DNA of 64,000 nt. Origin: Baylisascaris procyonis. Taxonomy: Eukaryota; Nematoda; Chromadorea; Rhabditida; Ascarididae. The stretch spans positions 1,736,001 to 1,800,000 of the forward strand of contig JAZARR010000250.1 in assembly GCA_037389465.1 (NCBI GenBank), given 5' to 3'. The translations under genes and the position numbers were made by a program. Each line of letters opens with the position of its first letter. The first letter of the stretch is position 1. This document shows, in pieces, positions 52,601 to 64,000 of the stretch. Under the pieces are notes generated by a model, which worked only from the letters and a program-made list of their open reading frames with translations, was not told where the DNA came from and searched no databases.

Positions 52601-55600
52601 GACTGATCGGATACAGGAAGACATGAGAGACCTACGTGATCGGTCATGATCGTCGTTTAACTCACATTTTTTCGGCAGACTAATATATCAACGAAGGTAA
52701 ATTTCCGGCACAGAACAGAGAGGGCATTGGATCATTTATGAACGGAATATATAAAAATCGAATAGAAATGGAAAGGAAAAGAAAGGGAAATTTTCAGCAC
52801 AGAAAATATATAGGGGATATAAACGGTTAAAACACACATCGCCGCACTGACTAGATTATTTTCTCCGAATATTTTATAGCCCTTAACGATATCAGCATAA
52901 TGGCTATCTTATCGCTCCACACTAATCCACTAATCCTCTTTTCTAAAAGAATATCATACGAAACTTACCAATATAATTTCTGCATCCTCCAGCTGATCTA
53001 TACCGTATCCACGATCCATCATGTATATTCGTCGCCCATGTGGTTTGTGACGAATGAACACCAGTCATCTGGCTGATCTTCAAAAGAAAAGAAATCCAAT
53101 CTTACAAACAAATTAAACTTATAAGCATAGGAGAGTGGGGGAAGGGGGAGAGGGAGAGCAATAGATTCCATTTAAATGCCTAGCTACTATATAATACCCC
53201 AAATAGAACAACATGATTTAGTAAATGAGATCAAAACCACCACTCTTCCATCCAAAACAATTACTTAAAAACAAAAAAAACCCATTACTAATAAATAATA
53301 GCAACAAAACTTACTTCATCCATCACATCCGGTCCCAAATTACATATTTCCATTTTCTCAAAATAGCGCATATAATCGTCGAATGACATCCTGAAACATG
53401 CAACATATTCCTTCTCATTTTGCCAGTCGCAATCAATATGAGATAAAAAAAAAGAGATCAGTTTCAATTTTTCAGAACCTCTTCCAATCGTCCAGGCGTT
53501 TAAGGCACAATCCAATGTATGATCAAAATCCTGCACCGACCATGACTGTATGAATCAATGTAACAAAGCCCGAAAGTCTGGTTTTGGTCCATATTCAGGA
53601 GCCTGCTATAACTAAATACTCAAACAACGAGAACCAAATTTTTTCACACCTATGTGTTGCCTACTATGAAAATAACATAAAAAGGCATTTTCTCTTGCCC
53701 GAAAAAGTCCAGTTCGGTAAAAAAAAAGTTTTTAACTGTCGGAATAAGCCCATATTGATGGTGGTAGTTATAATGAAACAAGGAAAGGACGTATTAAGGT
53801 AATTCAGCAGGTGGGATCTAGAAAACAATGCACTGAGTGTATCTCAGTGTTCATTTAGAAAGATATTGCAAAATACACATAACAGATCGCCGCCCAACAA
53901 ACGGTGAAAATAGGCAGTTATCACTTCATCTATAAGGGAAAAAAGCAACAGCTAAAGTTAATTTCATTGATGAATGAACAAACAAAATGCTCTTTATTTC
54001 TCAAATATGTAAATAATAAAAATTTCAAATTTTATTCCCTCAAATCACAATTCTATCCAAATAAAGTCTTTGAAAATGACCGAAATTGGAATAAAGATAT
54101 AAATGAAAGCAAAAATAACTGGAAGAAATTTAAAAAAAAAAAAGAAAGGAGGGAAACCAAAATTCGCCATCGTGTGAGAATACAAGACCCATATCGCGTT
54201 TCTCTTGCTCCGAAACATTCTGCCATTCACGTGAATTATCCGACCATGCTCCATTCCATTCTTGCTCATTACCCCATGGATTTCGAATGCGTAAAATTGG
54301 TGTTCGTCCACGTGGACCATTCACCTCAAGCATAACAGACTTCCAACGAAACAAAAAAGCAAAAAAAAAAAAACTAGAAAATTAAAACATAGATTTAAAC
54401 CCGATATACCACCTAATTACCTTCCAGTGACGTCTCGTTGAAGTACCTCAGCAACCAATAATCTCCTTAGAACATGCGCTTTTTTATGCTTTTTTAGGAT
54501 TACGAAGTACTTTTATTTATTTATTTATTTTTTAATGTTGTAGTTTTTGAAATGAGGGATGTTTCTTCATCGATCATTTTCAGCGAAAATTTCGCTAACT
54601 ATAAAAGAGCTACCTTAAAGGATGATAAGATAAAGAGCAGTGGATCAATACTAATTAAAACCGTATGATCGTATTCATAGCTGAAAAATCCATAGCTGAA
54701 CAATGAAAAGCATATGAACACTAGCAATGTAGCTTCATTTGTAATCATAAAAAACTAAAAATATAAGAAATATGAAAATAAATAATAATTCAACTCACCA
54801 TACGCATTCCGGTGATACTATAAGCATGTCCTCTAACCAAACCATTCGACATTCGTGCTTCCCATTCATAAGGATCGGCCTTAAAATAATTTTGGCATAA
54901 AAGAGAGATAAAGAATTAAAAAACATATCGAAGGGTACTCCATCAGCAAATTTATTTCTAAACAAGTGAGCTTGCTAACTATCGTTGTGAAATTATCTCT
55001 GTGGGATAGATCGTGCCAAAATTAATATCAACACAAACGTGCCGAATGTCATCGCCGGAGGGAGAGCAGGGAGAAATGGAGGAGCACGAGGAGTGGGGAA
55101 AATAGTTATGAACGACCCCGATATTAGCACGTCGGAGTTGGAGCGTTTTTGAGCGTTGAACATACTCTTTGCGAGTATGCAGTCTCCAAATTTGGCAGCA
55201 GTTCATACTGGAAACAGCCTTTTTTCTGTAAAGAAGTGAGCCAGGTCAGCATCTAACACTCCCTTATATTTCCGACTAGAAAATTAAAAAAACTTATACG
55301 GCATATTTTAAAGGTGAAAGAAAAAAAACTAAATCGAAGAATGATACAATAAAAGTAGATGGCATAAAACTGACCGCCGTAAACGAATCATCTCCAAATG
55401 CAAAAGAAATTCACTCCTATTCAGGAAAATTAAGGGTGCAGAAATAAGTACCGAAATATATTATATACTATATTTTCGAAAATAAGCCCGAATTTCATTT
55501 TTACTTATTTATTCATATATAGACTTTTAATATGGGAAAGATGATAAACAAACCTCAATACTGCAGCCAAACAATGAGCCCATCTCAAAGCCACGCATCA

Positions 55601-58600
55601 TCATCTCCATCAGGTGATCGGGTGGATTATGCAAATCAAAGAATTCCGTCAATCCTCCAGTCATATCCTCTAATGCCTCGGATGTTGTACCTCCTTTTAG
55701 TGCTTCATATGATCCGTGCAATCTTCAAAATGGAATTTTTTTACGCAAATTAAATTTGACGGAAGAATAAAACCTTTCAAAAATGGATTTCTGACGAAAA
55801 TAAACGATAAAACCCATTGCGGGGAATAATCAAAAAAAAGGTGATTATTGACGGTATAAATTATTATTAATAAAGTTAAACGACTTTGCAACAACAATTT
55901 TGTCGCTCAACGAAAGATGATTGATCTAAATGAGTTCATTTGAAATTTTTGAAAATTAAAGAATCAAAAATGTCGAATAAAAGAGGCATTATAAAGGATC
56001 TCCTTATTCGTATAATTTTTCAACTCAATAAAGAAAACAAACCCCTAATAAAAACTTTAAATAATTAACAAGAAGAAATAAATTGAAAGGTTTAATTGTT
56101 GAAGTAGGACTAAAACAAAGCCCGCATTTCATTGCCAAGAAGTCTGAACTGCGGATTCCATTTCATTTGCACTCTCATAAAAACCAACATACTTGGCATA
56201 TGCTTTCTCTAATAATGCACTCCAAAATTCGTTGTGCTCTCTCGAATGCATATACAATAGTTCACCACCCGATGTGGGCAATCGATCATCAATAACAACA
56301 TCCACCCATCGACCATATTGCCAAAATTGAAAATGAAAGATCCCTGAAATCCTTTAAATCATTTATATCCTGAAATCAACGCACATGAAATATCGAAAAC
56401 GCCAAAAATCAATACATGAATTAAAATCAATACAACTATATAAGCAAAAAACAAAAAAAACAAAAAAAAAATGAACTGAAAATAGACAAGGAGAAATACG
56501 ATAGAAACTAAAGCCGATACAAAATATAGTGGCAAAAGTAGAGCTTTCCTAGAAAAAATTAGTCGAAAAAAAAAGATGACGTCACTTTATAAACAACAAA
56601 ATATTTGCATATATTCTCTCACAACAGAACAATATTAAAAGTCTCCTTGCTAAACGGCGAACGAAGACGCATTCATTAGCTGCTTACACATAGCATAGCT
56701 AATTTAATCTACATTTTAAAACAAATTAAATGAAAAAAAAAGATAATTTTGCTTGATAGTACCATAATTTTCCTAGACTATCAAACAGTTCGGCGCAACC
56801 TTACTACCATTACTTCAACAAATTCGATTGGTTCACTTGCTCTATCCACCAGGTAATTGAAAAGAACCCTCCAAGAGGCAAATTTCTCGTTTATAGAGGA
56901 CGTAAAGGTTGACGAAATGCGATCACTGCCTTCACCAACATCTTGGTAGCAGCTCATTTAAAACATCTATACTGAAGGACGTCAATAACACGGATCAAAA
57001 AAAAGCGACCTTCATATACCTGCATAATTTTCGGTGAAACTCTGATCAGGCGGTACAACTCGATAGAAGAGTTCATCTCTTAGTGTGAGATTAGCTGCCG
57101 CAGCAAGTAGCCAACAATCGCCAAGCTCTCCTTGAACGACATCGAAACGTGATTGACCCTCATAGATCAATTGTGGATTATCGATTATCTCCTAAAATGA
57201 GCACCTCAACAATACAAATGTTTAGTCGGAACCATCTATTCTAAACATCCTAATCTATTGATAACTGATAAAGATAATATGATAATATAATACTGCCTAA
57301 TATAATAACACTAAAACGTACGCCCGTCGAAAGGTGTTCTTAGCGAACGATAGCCATCATTAGTTATTTCCTGTCTACCTATACCATAAATAAAGAACAC
57401 AAACAAACATACTCCTGGTCGTCTCCATTCGATTAGTTTAGGTGGTCGTTTGCTGAAGAACAAACTGCTATCACATGCCGGAAATTCAGGATCTTCAAAA
57501 AGACGACGTTCCTGAAAAATAAAAGATTACGGCAAACTTGCAATTAGAACGATTTATGAGCTAACTGATCCATGAACTGATCCGTAATAAAAGTTTTCAG
57601 TGACAGTCAATCAATGGCTTTCGGATGATAAGATCACAAGGGAGCGATAATAATCGAAAAAGCTCAATAGAATTAAATTTGAAATTTTGGGAGAAAAAAT
57701 TCAAAAATTTTCATTAATTAAAGAGAAAAAATTATCAATGTGTAGGTGTAAAATACTGCTATACTGAAAAAAAAAAAAAATGCAAATTTCTCCAATGACA
57801 AACATTTTTGGAAGGAAATCAGATGAAATATAAAAAATTAGCAACAAAATATTAAAGTGAATAAAGGCATAATTCAACAACATTCATTATCCTCTTTTCG
57901 TTGCATCGACGACCACAGTTAATGCATCAACATCCTTTTGTATCCTAAGGCAATGAGGCAAAAAAAACATAGAAAATCCCAACAAATGACCCATTAGTTA
58001 ACCGTAATTGCAAACCAATTCCACAGGTCATAATATGCTTGAAGAGACAAGCAAGACGTAACGCCAATCAGGCTCAGAACAAAAGGAGGAAAGATTACAA
58101 GAGGGGACATCATGAGGGGGGGGGGGGGGGGGAGGGAGACGATAGAAAGTAGATGACTTATCGTTCTCTTTCCAAACTCATAAATGATAGGGCTAGGTTT
58201 CCACCTTCATAAAGTGCTAAAATTTACCTGAAGACATTGGTCTCTGGTTCTGTAGAAATCGAGTGCACCAGCTTTACTTGCCGGTGATGGAGGTCGTGGA
58301 AGTACAGACGGTTCCGGTCTTACGAATGGGTCAGTCTGAAATATCAACAACGATGATGTACAATCTCACTGAATGGAAACTTTGAATCGCCAAAGAGATC
58401 TAAACAAATCGAAAATATACCAAGCTGAAGTTGCAGTGACTCCTTTATCCACTATCAAAGACCGCAGCTAACTTCAAGCTCTCAATATACCGTAATCTTC
58501 AAATAAACCCCTTTTTAAGAGGAAAGGCTTCCAATTCCATGAATCTCCCTTATGAATACCATCCTAAGTTCCTCTTAGTCACAAAACCGGAAAAAAAAAA

Positions 58601-61600
58601 GATAGTTTCCTATAGTTTAAAACGCTACATACCGATGTGGCATATTGCCGGGATTTTATGAGCAAAATAACCTTCCGCTTCAATAAAACTCCATTTTTTA
58701 AAAAGGTTTTACAGTAAATGTCACACATTACAGAATAGGCTAACTGCCCAAGCATCAAACGGGCATTTTCTATGGGAAAGCTTTAGTTACCCAAAACGTG
58801 ATACCATCATTATCTGCTCTAGCTGCCCATCCCCCCTACCCTCCCCATAGAGAAAAGTAGCCATTCGCAATGTGCATTGCTTTGTGTAAAATTTTCTGCT
58901 TAAATAGTTCATCCAACATACACTCTACACCGTTCGTTCAAGCTTAACCCATCACCACCCCTTCCTAGCATATTCTTATCTTTGCATCTATTAAGCATCA
59001 ACCATGTGCCAATAAAATATAAAGTGAACCTAAATACGGAATAAGCATAGAGAGTGTAAAACGTATAAAAATTGATAACAAAAGCAATTATTTAGTTATA
59101 GTATTCGATGAATAAAATTCAATTACTCTAATTGGGTGCAATTAGAAGAAATCTTTGATGAAGAAAAAAAAAAAAAAAAAAAAGGGAAAAAAGCATAGCA
59201 TCATAAAGCATAAACAACACAACAGAAAAAAATAAAAAAATAAAAAAAACATAAGCAGTGCAAGAAAATAAATTTATAGAAATTAAAAGAATTAAAACGA
59301 GAAAAATACATTAAATGAAACCATATTCGAAATTTAGTTTAGTGCAATTTGTAAGTTTTTATGATAAGCGCCTGATAAGTAAAATATTCGGGCGCAATAA
59401 GAAAATATTTTTTAAGTACCAAAATATAAAACATTTTTCAAGTACCAATAGGTATCTATATATCCAAGAGAGGGAAAAAACTTGCTCATTTTGCAGAGAT
59501 CGAAAATCAACAATAAATGCTGTGATGATTGCATTAAGAGAAAGCAAAGTGGGAAAAGCTAAGGTGGAAATTTACTACTTCTCTGTAAATAAAAATAATC
59601 GATAAAACGTATAATAGCTGAAAAGTCGCCGATTCCGGAAAATTCATCCGTTTCTTGGGTGCGAAATGGTTTGGTGATCTTTGCCCATGGATATACCTAT
59701 AAAGTTCATTTCAATTCAACTAAATTCTTTTTTTTCTTGCACTTGCTAATATTCTATGATCCTTTTCTATAAAACATAATATAATAAAAGCAAAACATAA
59801 AAATTACGCAATAAGAAACCATTGCAACATAACACAACGAATGCCATCAATTACATTTTTAGTCGCTTCTCATCGATACTCAATTCAATTATTTTCGAGG
59901 CATTAACTAAAAAGCGCATATTGTGTATATGCTTTTCAGGTTCATCAGTATATACACTTTCCATCTGGATGCTAATTTCTTTACTAAAAAAAAACACTGC
60001 CTATCGCTTTTTCCTTACTAATTTCTCATTTCTCAAATATTTCGAGCAATTTCTATTTTCAGATTTTTTTAATTTTTAAAAATTCGACTACTGTTTCGCG
60101 ATGAAAATTTTACGATATTTAAAAAAAAAGTTAAAAATTAAAACATTTTAAAAAAAGAATTTCAAAGAAATATGAATGAACGATATTTTTGCTTCATTTA
60201 ACGATTTCGAGTGAACATTTTTAAAAACATAGAAATATGCAAAAAATCTATGAGAATTTAAAGTGAAGACAATTCGCCAACACTATAAAAATTAATCTTA
60301 ATTACCATAATAATTTAAATTTAATTTGAATATCAGAAATATTTGCACATCAATGATTAAAACTTTTATAAACACGTGATGTTAGTGTGAAACATTCACA
60401 AAAAGCAATGCAAATATTTCTTCAATGTACAGTAATTCAAATAATAAAAGCCCACCACAGCATGCTTCTACCTCATCACTAATAATTACACATATCGTGC
60501 AACAACAACAAAATAATAATAATAATAATAATTTAAATAACTAAAACATTAGCATAAAAAATTATAATTTTTAAAAGACCTCGAAAAAAAAAGTTCCCAA
60601 ATAAGGATTAATCGGCATGCATTCACTACAACTAATAATTAAACGACAGGGATTGTTACGTGAAACACGTTTGCTGCAGGAATATAGTAAATCTTTAATT
60701 AAGACTTCACCTTTCGTTTGAATTTCCCGCTGATTATGTTATCAAGGACAACTTTGCCGATTTGACCGAGATTGTTATCTTTCCCGCCTGAAAATAAACA
60801 TCTAAAAAATGAACACCTTAATCAGCGAGAAATTTTTGTCCCCAGCAATGAACATATAGCTGCGTATACCTATACTATATGCGCATACTGTACAATTATA
60901 CTATATGTGCATACTGTACGATCTTACAGCTGCGCAAAATGCACAGCCCTTCCCGCCAGCCGACTGCACCAATGCAATAATTCATTACAAAAAAGCTCCA
61001 GATCAATTAGTTTGTAGCATCTGAACAAATCATTTACATCATATTACACTAGACGCCTCTAGCAATTATTACTCATCCCAGGTACTCCATCCATAAGTTA
61101 CGCTGAGCAAAGTAAAGGTGAATAAACTGAATAATCCCGCCACTTCCAGCCCAGAGAACAACCGAATTCGATTAAAGGGACCACCAATAGCGTATTAAAA
61201 AATTTGAAACGAATAAAAAAAACCTCAAAAAGTTTGGATAAGACAGTCACGTTGAATCATGTGAGATGCAAAAAGACTGAATGAGCACATTGCATGATTA
61301 CTGCCCACTTAATTGGGTAACTTCCCACAATATATGCATAGATATGCCGACGCACTCAGAATTTAGAGAATGCAATAACGGAAAAAAGTGATTTTCATTA
61401 CACCTTAGGTCTTCCTATTTTCAAATGGTAACTCTGCAGGATGTGGCATGGTGCGGATGAACGATGGATATGCGCAGCCTATGTTGAATGCACCCAGAGT
61501 GCGACTATGTACACCTATTTACACTTGCCCAGCCTGTATAATCTTTCCTGCCAGCCGACTGCATCAATGCAACAATTCAGCAAGAAGCTCAAGTTTAATT

Positions 61601-63655
61601 ATTTCACAGCACTTGAGCAACACCACATCCAGCAGATACCTCTAGTCATTACTAATCTATATCGGTCGCCAAAAACCTGTGGGATATGCTCGTAAATCGA
61701 AATACGACTATATCTTCCCTAAAGAAGGTTTGTTGCGCTAACAAAGACAATGATATGAGCTAAGATAACCTATATGAAGTGAACAGGTTGACTAACCAAG
61801 ATTAAAGATGACATTCCCAGCAATTGCGCCAATAATTTTCCCGGTTGCAGGATCCACTCCAAGGAAACGATGAGCTAATTGACCAACTAATCCACTCACA
61901 ACATCCACCATACCTCCATTCAAATTGTTTGGATTAACATTTGGACCTTAACAATAGATTATTATGTGTTTCATTAAAATAAATTATGAATTTATTTAGA
62001 AATTTTATACTGCAATGAACGATGTGAAGTGATTAAACATTCAAGTGTGATAATGTGTTTCAAACTGAAATTAAAACAAGCCATATTATTTTTAAGGTAT
62101 CTCTCGTTCTTATTGCCGCTCTCCTCCTTACGATATTATATCACTTGAAGAAGGAAGGATTGGATTTGCATATTGCGCAGGAAAGCATTCAACCACTGAT
62201 GAGTCTCTTATCAACTGAAGTGAATTTCAAGAGCCAAAATAACCAATAACTGACGATTATTTTGATATCCAGAATTCTTGTTTGCAAACTCGAAAGACGA
62301 TAAGATTAAATGTCTAAAAAAAGACTTGCAAAAGAAACAGATAAAAACTAAAGAAAACGGAAAAAAAAAACAAACAATCTTAGAATAAAAATATATTTTA
62401 GCAGCAAAAATTAAACATTTCAGAAATTTAAATGAATTTAATTAAATTTAATTTAGTAAAAAATTTAATAAAACATTTCAGAAATATCTCAACTAACCAC
62501 CACCACGATACTGTCCCTTATTTTTATTGATTAGACCACCGATTCCACTGATAAGACCTCCGATTTTATCACCTTTGCTGCCACCTCCTGATAGATTACC
62601 GATAATGCCCGCTACATCACCGATATTAATACCACCTCCACCACCACCTGCAAATTATAATTTCAAATGATGAATTTACTTTCTCTCATCTCATCAACAA
62701 AAAAAAATTAAATAAATAAATCGTAAACTATGCTTGCTCTGATATCGTTACTATTTAGCTTTCTAATTTCTCTACAGAAATCGTGTAAATATTCCGGAAC
62801 CAACTTTTCCGGAATGCTCATTTCCGGAATGCTCACACCTCTTCGAGGTTTATCCACAAACTTTCATATCTAAAATCCGCACCCAAAAAAAAAAAAAAAA
62901 CACTGCTATAAAATTGCAGCATATATTCGATTTCACAATTTCTATCAATGACGATCACTCTCTATAAAAAAAAAGAAATGATTCAACTCAACAATAAAAA
63001 TTCCTTTGAGAATATATGTATGGAAATATTTAAGCAAAAAATAAAAACAAAAAATACGATATGCAAAAAACACAATTTGTAATTTTTTGATTTATTTGAG
63101 AATATTTTTTTTCGTAATTTTTACTGATTTTTCATAATTAATAATTTTTTATTCATAAATATTTACAATAAAATTGATTTATGAAGGAAAAGAAATGATA
63201 ATAGGAAGCCGAAAAAAAAAGAAACTTACCTCCATGTCCACCACCACCAATAAAACCACCAAGAATATCGCCTATTTGATCACCTGTAATAACTAATTGC
63301 GAGGTAGAATAAGGTATTTTAATTTCTTCATATAAAAACATCTTTCTAAATATTCTTTTACGTCAAACTCGCCGATAATAACAATCGTTTTTGCCTCGAG
63401 TTATATAATTCATAAGAGAACAACAGTAATAAATGTTCGTCATAGATGAGAACCAACATCTAAATTACAGTCTTTCCGCGTTTATAAGCCCTCCCCCCAC
63501 CCATCATACAAATTGATTAGATACTAGCCCATGATGCATCATTACATTAACATCGCAATAATACTACCTTGAATTTCATAACGCTTCATAGGAACCTCTC
63601 CGGAACGATCGCGTTCCGGATCCATCATACAACAACTGAATAGACTCGACGACAT
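49652..63655 (-). CDS. clp-1: Atypical calpain with glycine-rich N-terminus (CLP-1 type)
   Basis: Seventeen exons: 63568-63655, 63230-63283, 62498-62647, 61797-61946, 60711-60787, 58228-58335, 57413-57511, 57020-57191, 56193-56343, 55554-55722, 54799-54879, 54158-54339, 53315-53390, 52969-53077, 52204-52367, 50447-50536, 49652-49774; 680 residues. It is a calcium-dependent cytosolic cysteine protease. Residues 30-98 are Gly-rich ([11 protein letters not shown]), followed by [17 protein letters not shown], as in C. elegans CLP-1. The protease core has the full triad: Cys268 ([11 protein letters not shown]), His424 (GHAYSITG) and Asn453 (RIRNPWGN). A calpain-type beta-sandwich follows (about 495-680), with [11 protein letters not shown]. 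There is no penta-EF-hand domain, as expected for this subfamily. The start is the first ATG of exon 1, but the frame stays open 24 codons upstream to a TAG that could be an acceptor, so an upstream exon is possible. In C. elegans and other animals CLP-1 is linked to muscle and neuronal necrosis. Confidence 0.94.
51115..51126. repeat. Poly-C run (12 C)
   Basis: C tract preceded by CCCCCCTCCCTC in the clp-1 intron between exons 15 and 16, with a second C-rich stretch at 51259-51272. Confidence 0.9.
58116..58132. repeat. Poly-G run (17 G)
   Basis: Uninterrupted G tract in the clp-1 intron between exons 6 and 7, about 95 bp from the donor of exon 6. It is the longest such run in the window. Confidence 0.95.
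60511..60531. repeat. (TAA)n microsatellite
   Basis: Seven AAT/TAA units in the clp-1 intron between exons 5 and 6. Confidence 0.85.
60950..61654. repeat. Pair of diverged direct repeats in clp-1 intron 4
   Basis: 60950-61072 and 61544-61654 share CGCCAGCCGACTGCACCAAT-type sequence and the following 80-100 bp at roughly three quarters identity, in the same orientation. They look like two copies of a dispersed or locally duplicated element. Both lie in the single intron between exons 4 and 5. Confidence 0.65.
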
Positions 63656-64000
63656 TTGTATATCTAATAAATCAAAGTTGGCTCCAATACTGCCAACGTT
63701 AGGACGATCGTTATAATTTATTTTCTATAAAACGATAATTATTATAATCGCCGACTTGTGCGCATAAATATACGAGGAAATCTTCGTTATGGAACGCGAG
63801 AAAAAAAAAAAGATTTAAAAGCATTGCAATTTTTATTGGGTACATGTAATAGAGAGGCGTTATAAAGAATGTACTAATAATCGACGAGGAGAGAAGCGAG
63901 AGAGAGGGAGAGGAGAAGGGAAGCAGAGAGAGAGAGAGAAAGGGGATCATTTCGACAAATTTCACCACCCTTTTTTCAATCATAAGATCACCTTTTTTTT
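63656..64000. other. Upstream flank of clp-1 exon 1
   Basis: The minus-strand frame of exon 1 stays open to a TAG at about 63726, preceded by a T-rich stretch, so TTTTATAG could be a splice acceptor. Beyond it lies a GA-rich (GAGAGAGG) stretch at 63886-63948. No promoter element was recognised. Confidence 0.4.

Noticed and set aside
53904..54335. 143-codon open frame on the plus strand
   Set aside because: Antisense shadow of clp-1 exon 12 (54158-54339), extended by A-rich intron; composition is Lys/Asn-rich with no domain.
54979..55206. 75-codon minus-strand frame in the clp-1 intron between exons 10 and 11
   Set aside because: Less AT-rich and begins with ATG, but calpain homology runs directly from exon 10 to exon 11 and no domain is recognisable.

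Overview
This window looks like AT-rich genomic DNA of a nematode. All the real genes are on the minus strand and are split into many small exons by introns of roughly 100 bp to 2.6 kb, with GT..AG borders. The nematode call rests on gene architecture. There is an atypical calpain with a glycine-rich N-terminus and no EF hands (C. elegans CLP-1 type), and a peroxisomal (3R)-hydroxyacyl-CoA dehydrogenase fused directly to an SCP2 domain without a hydratase (DHS-28 type). Long poly-C and poly-G runs are scattered throughout. I cannot fix the species, and no spliced-leader gene was seen.

Layout from left to right (every gene reads right to left): 1-4747, no gene recognised; 4748-10756, a SAP30-like subunit of a Sin3/HDAC co-repressor; 11635-13821, the 3' part of an unrecognised Ser/Thr-rich gene; 17169-27468, dhs-28, ending in the peroxisomal signal AKL; 31675-34834, a small bZIP transcription factor of the C/EBP-PAR class, with a possible non-coding first exon near 36444; 43530-46724, the mitochondrial inner-membrane protease subunit IMMP2L/immp-2; 49652-63655, the calpain clp-1 (17 exons, 680 residues). 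I assembled exon borders by hand from splice signals and reading phase. In all named genes the phases close without a gap.

Introns and intergenic DNA hold decayed mobile elements: a mariner transposase fragment (about 6085), two copies of the 3' part of one non-LTR reverse transcriptase (about 7690 and 29395), and a 443-bp foldback element in a dhs-28 intron. They also hold minisatellites, microsatellites and G- or C-tracts. The genes have unrelated jobs (chromatin repression, peroxisomal beta-oxidation, transcription, mitochondrial protein maturation, calcium-dependent proteolysis), are kilobases apart and do not look like an operon.

The points most worth a second look are: a 94-codon open frame directly after the TAG stop of the bZIP gene; a pair of perfect inverted C/EBP-type sites about 2.5 kb upstream of that gene; the symmetric phase-1 exon cassette that builds the glycine-rich arm of the calpain; the foldback element; the high share of AAG splice acceptors; and an undescribed coding-like segment at about 47000-47530. 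I did not find a clear, wholly new biological system.
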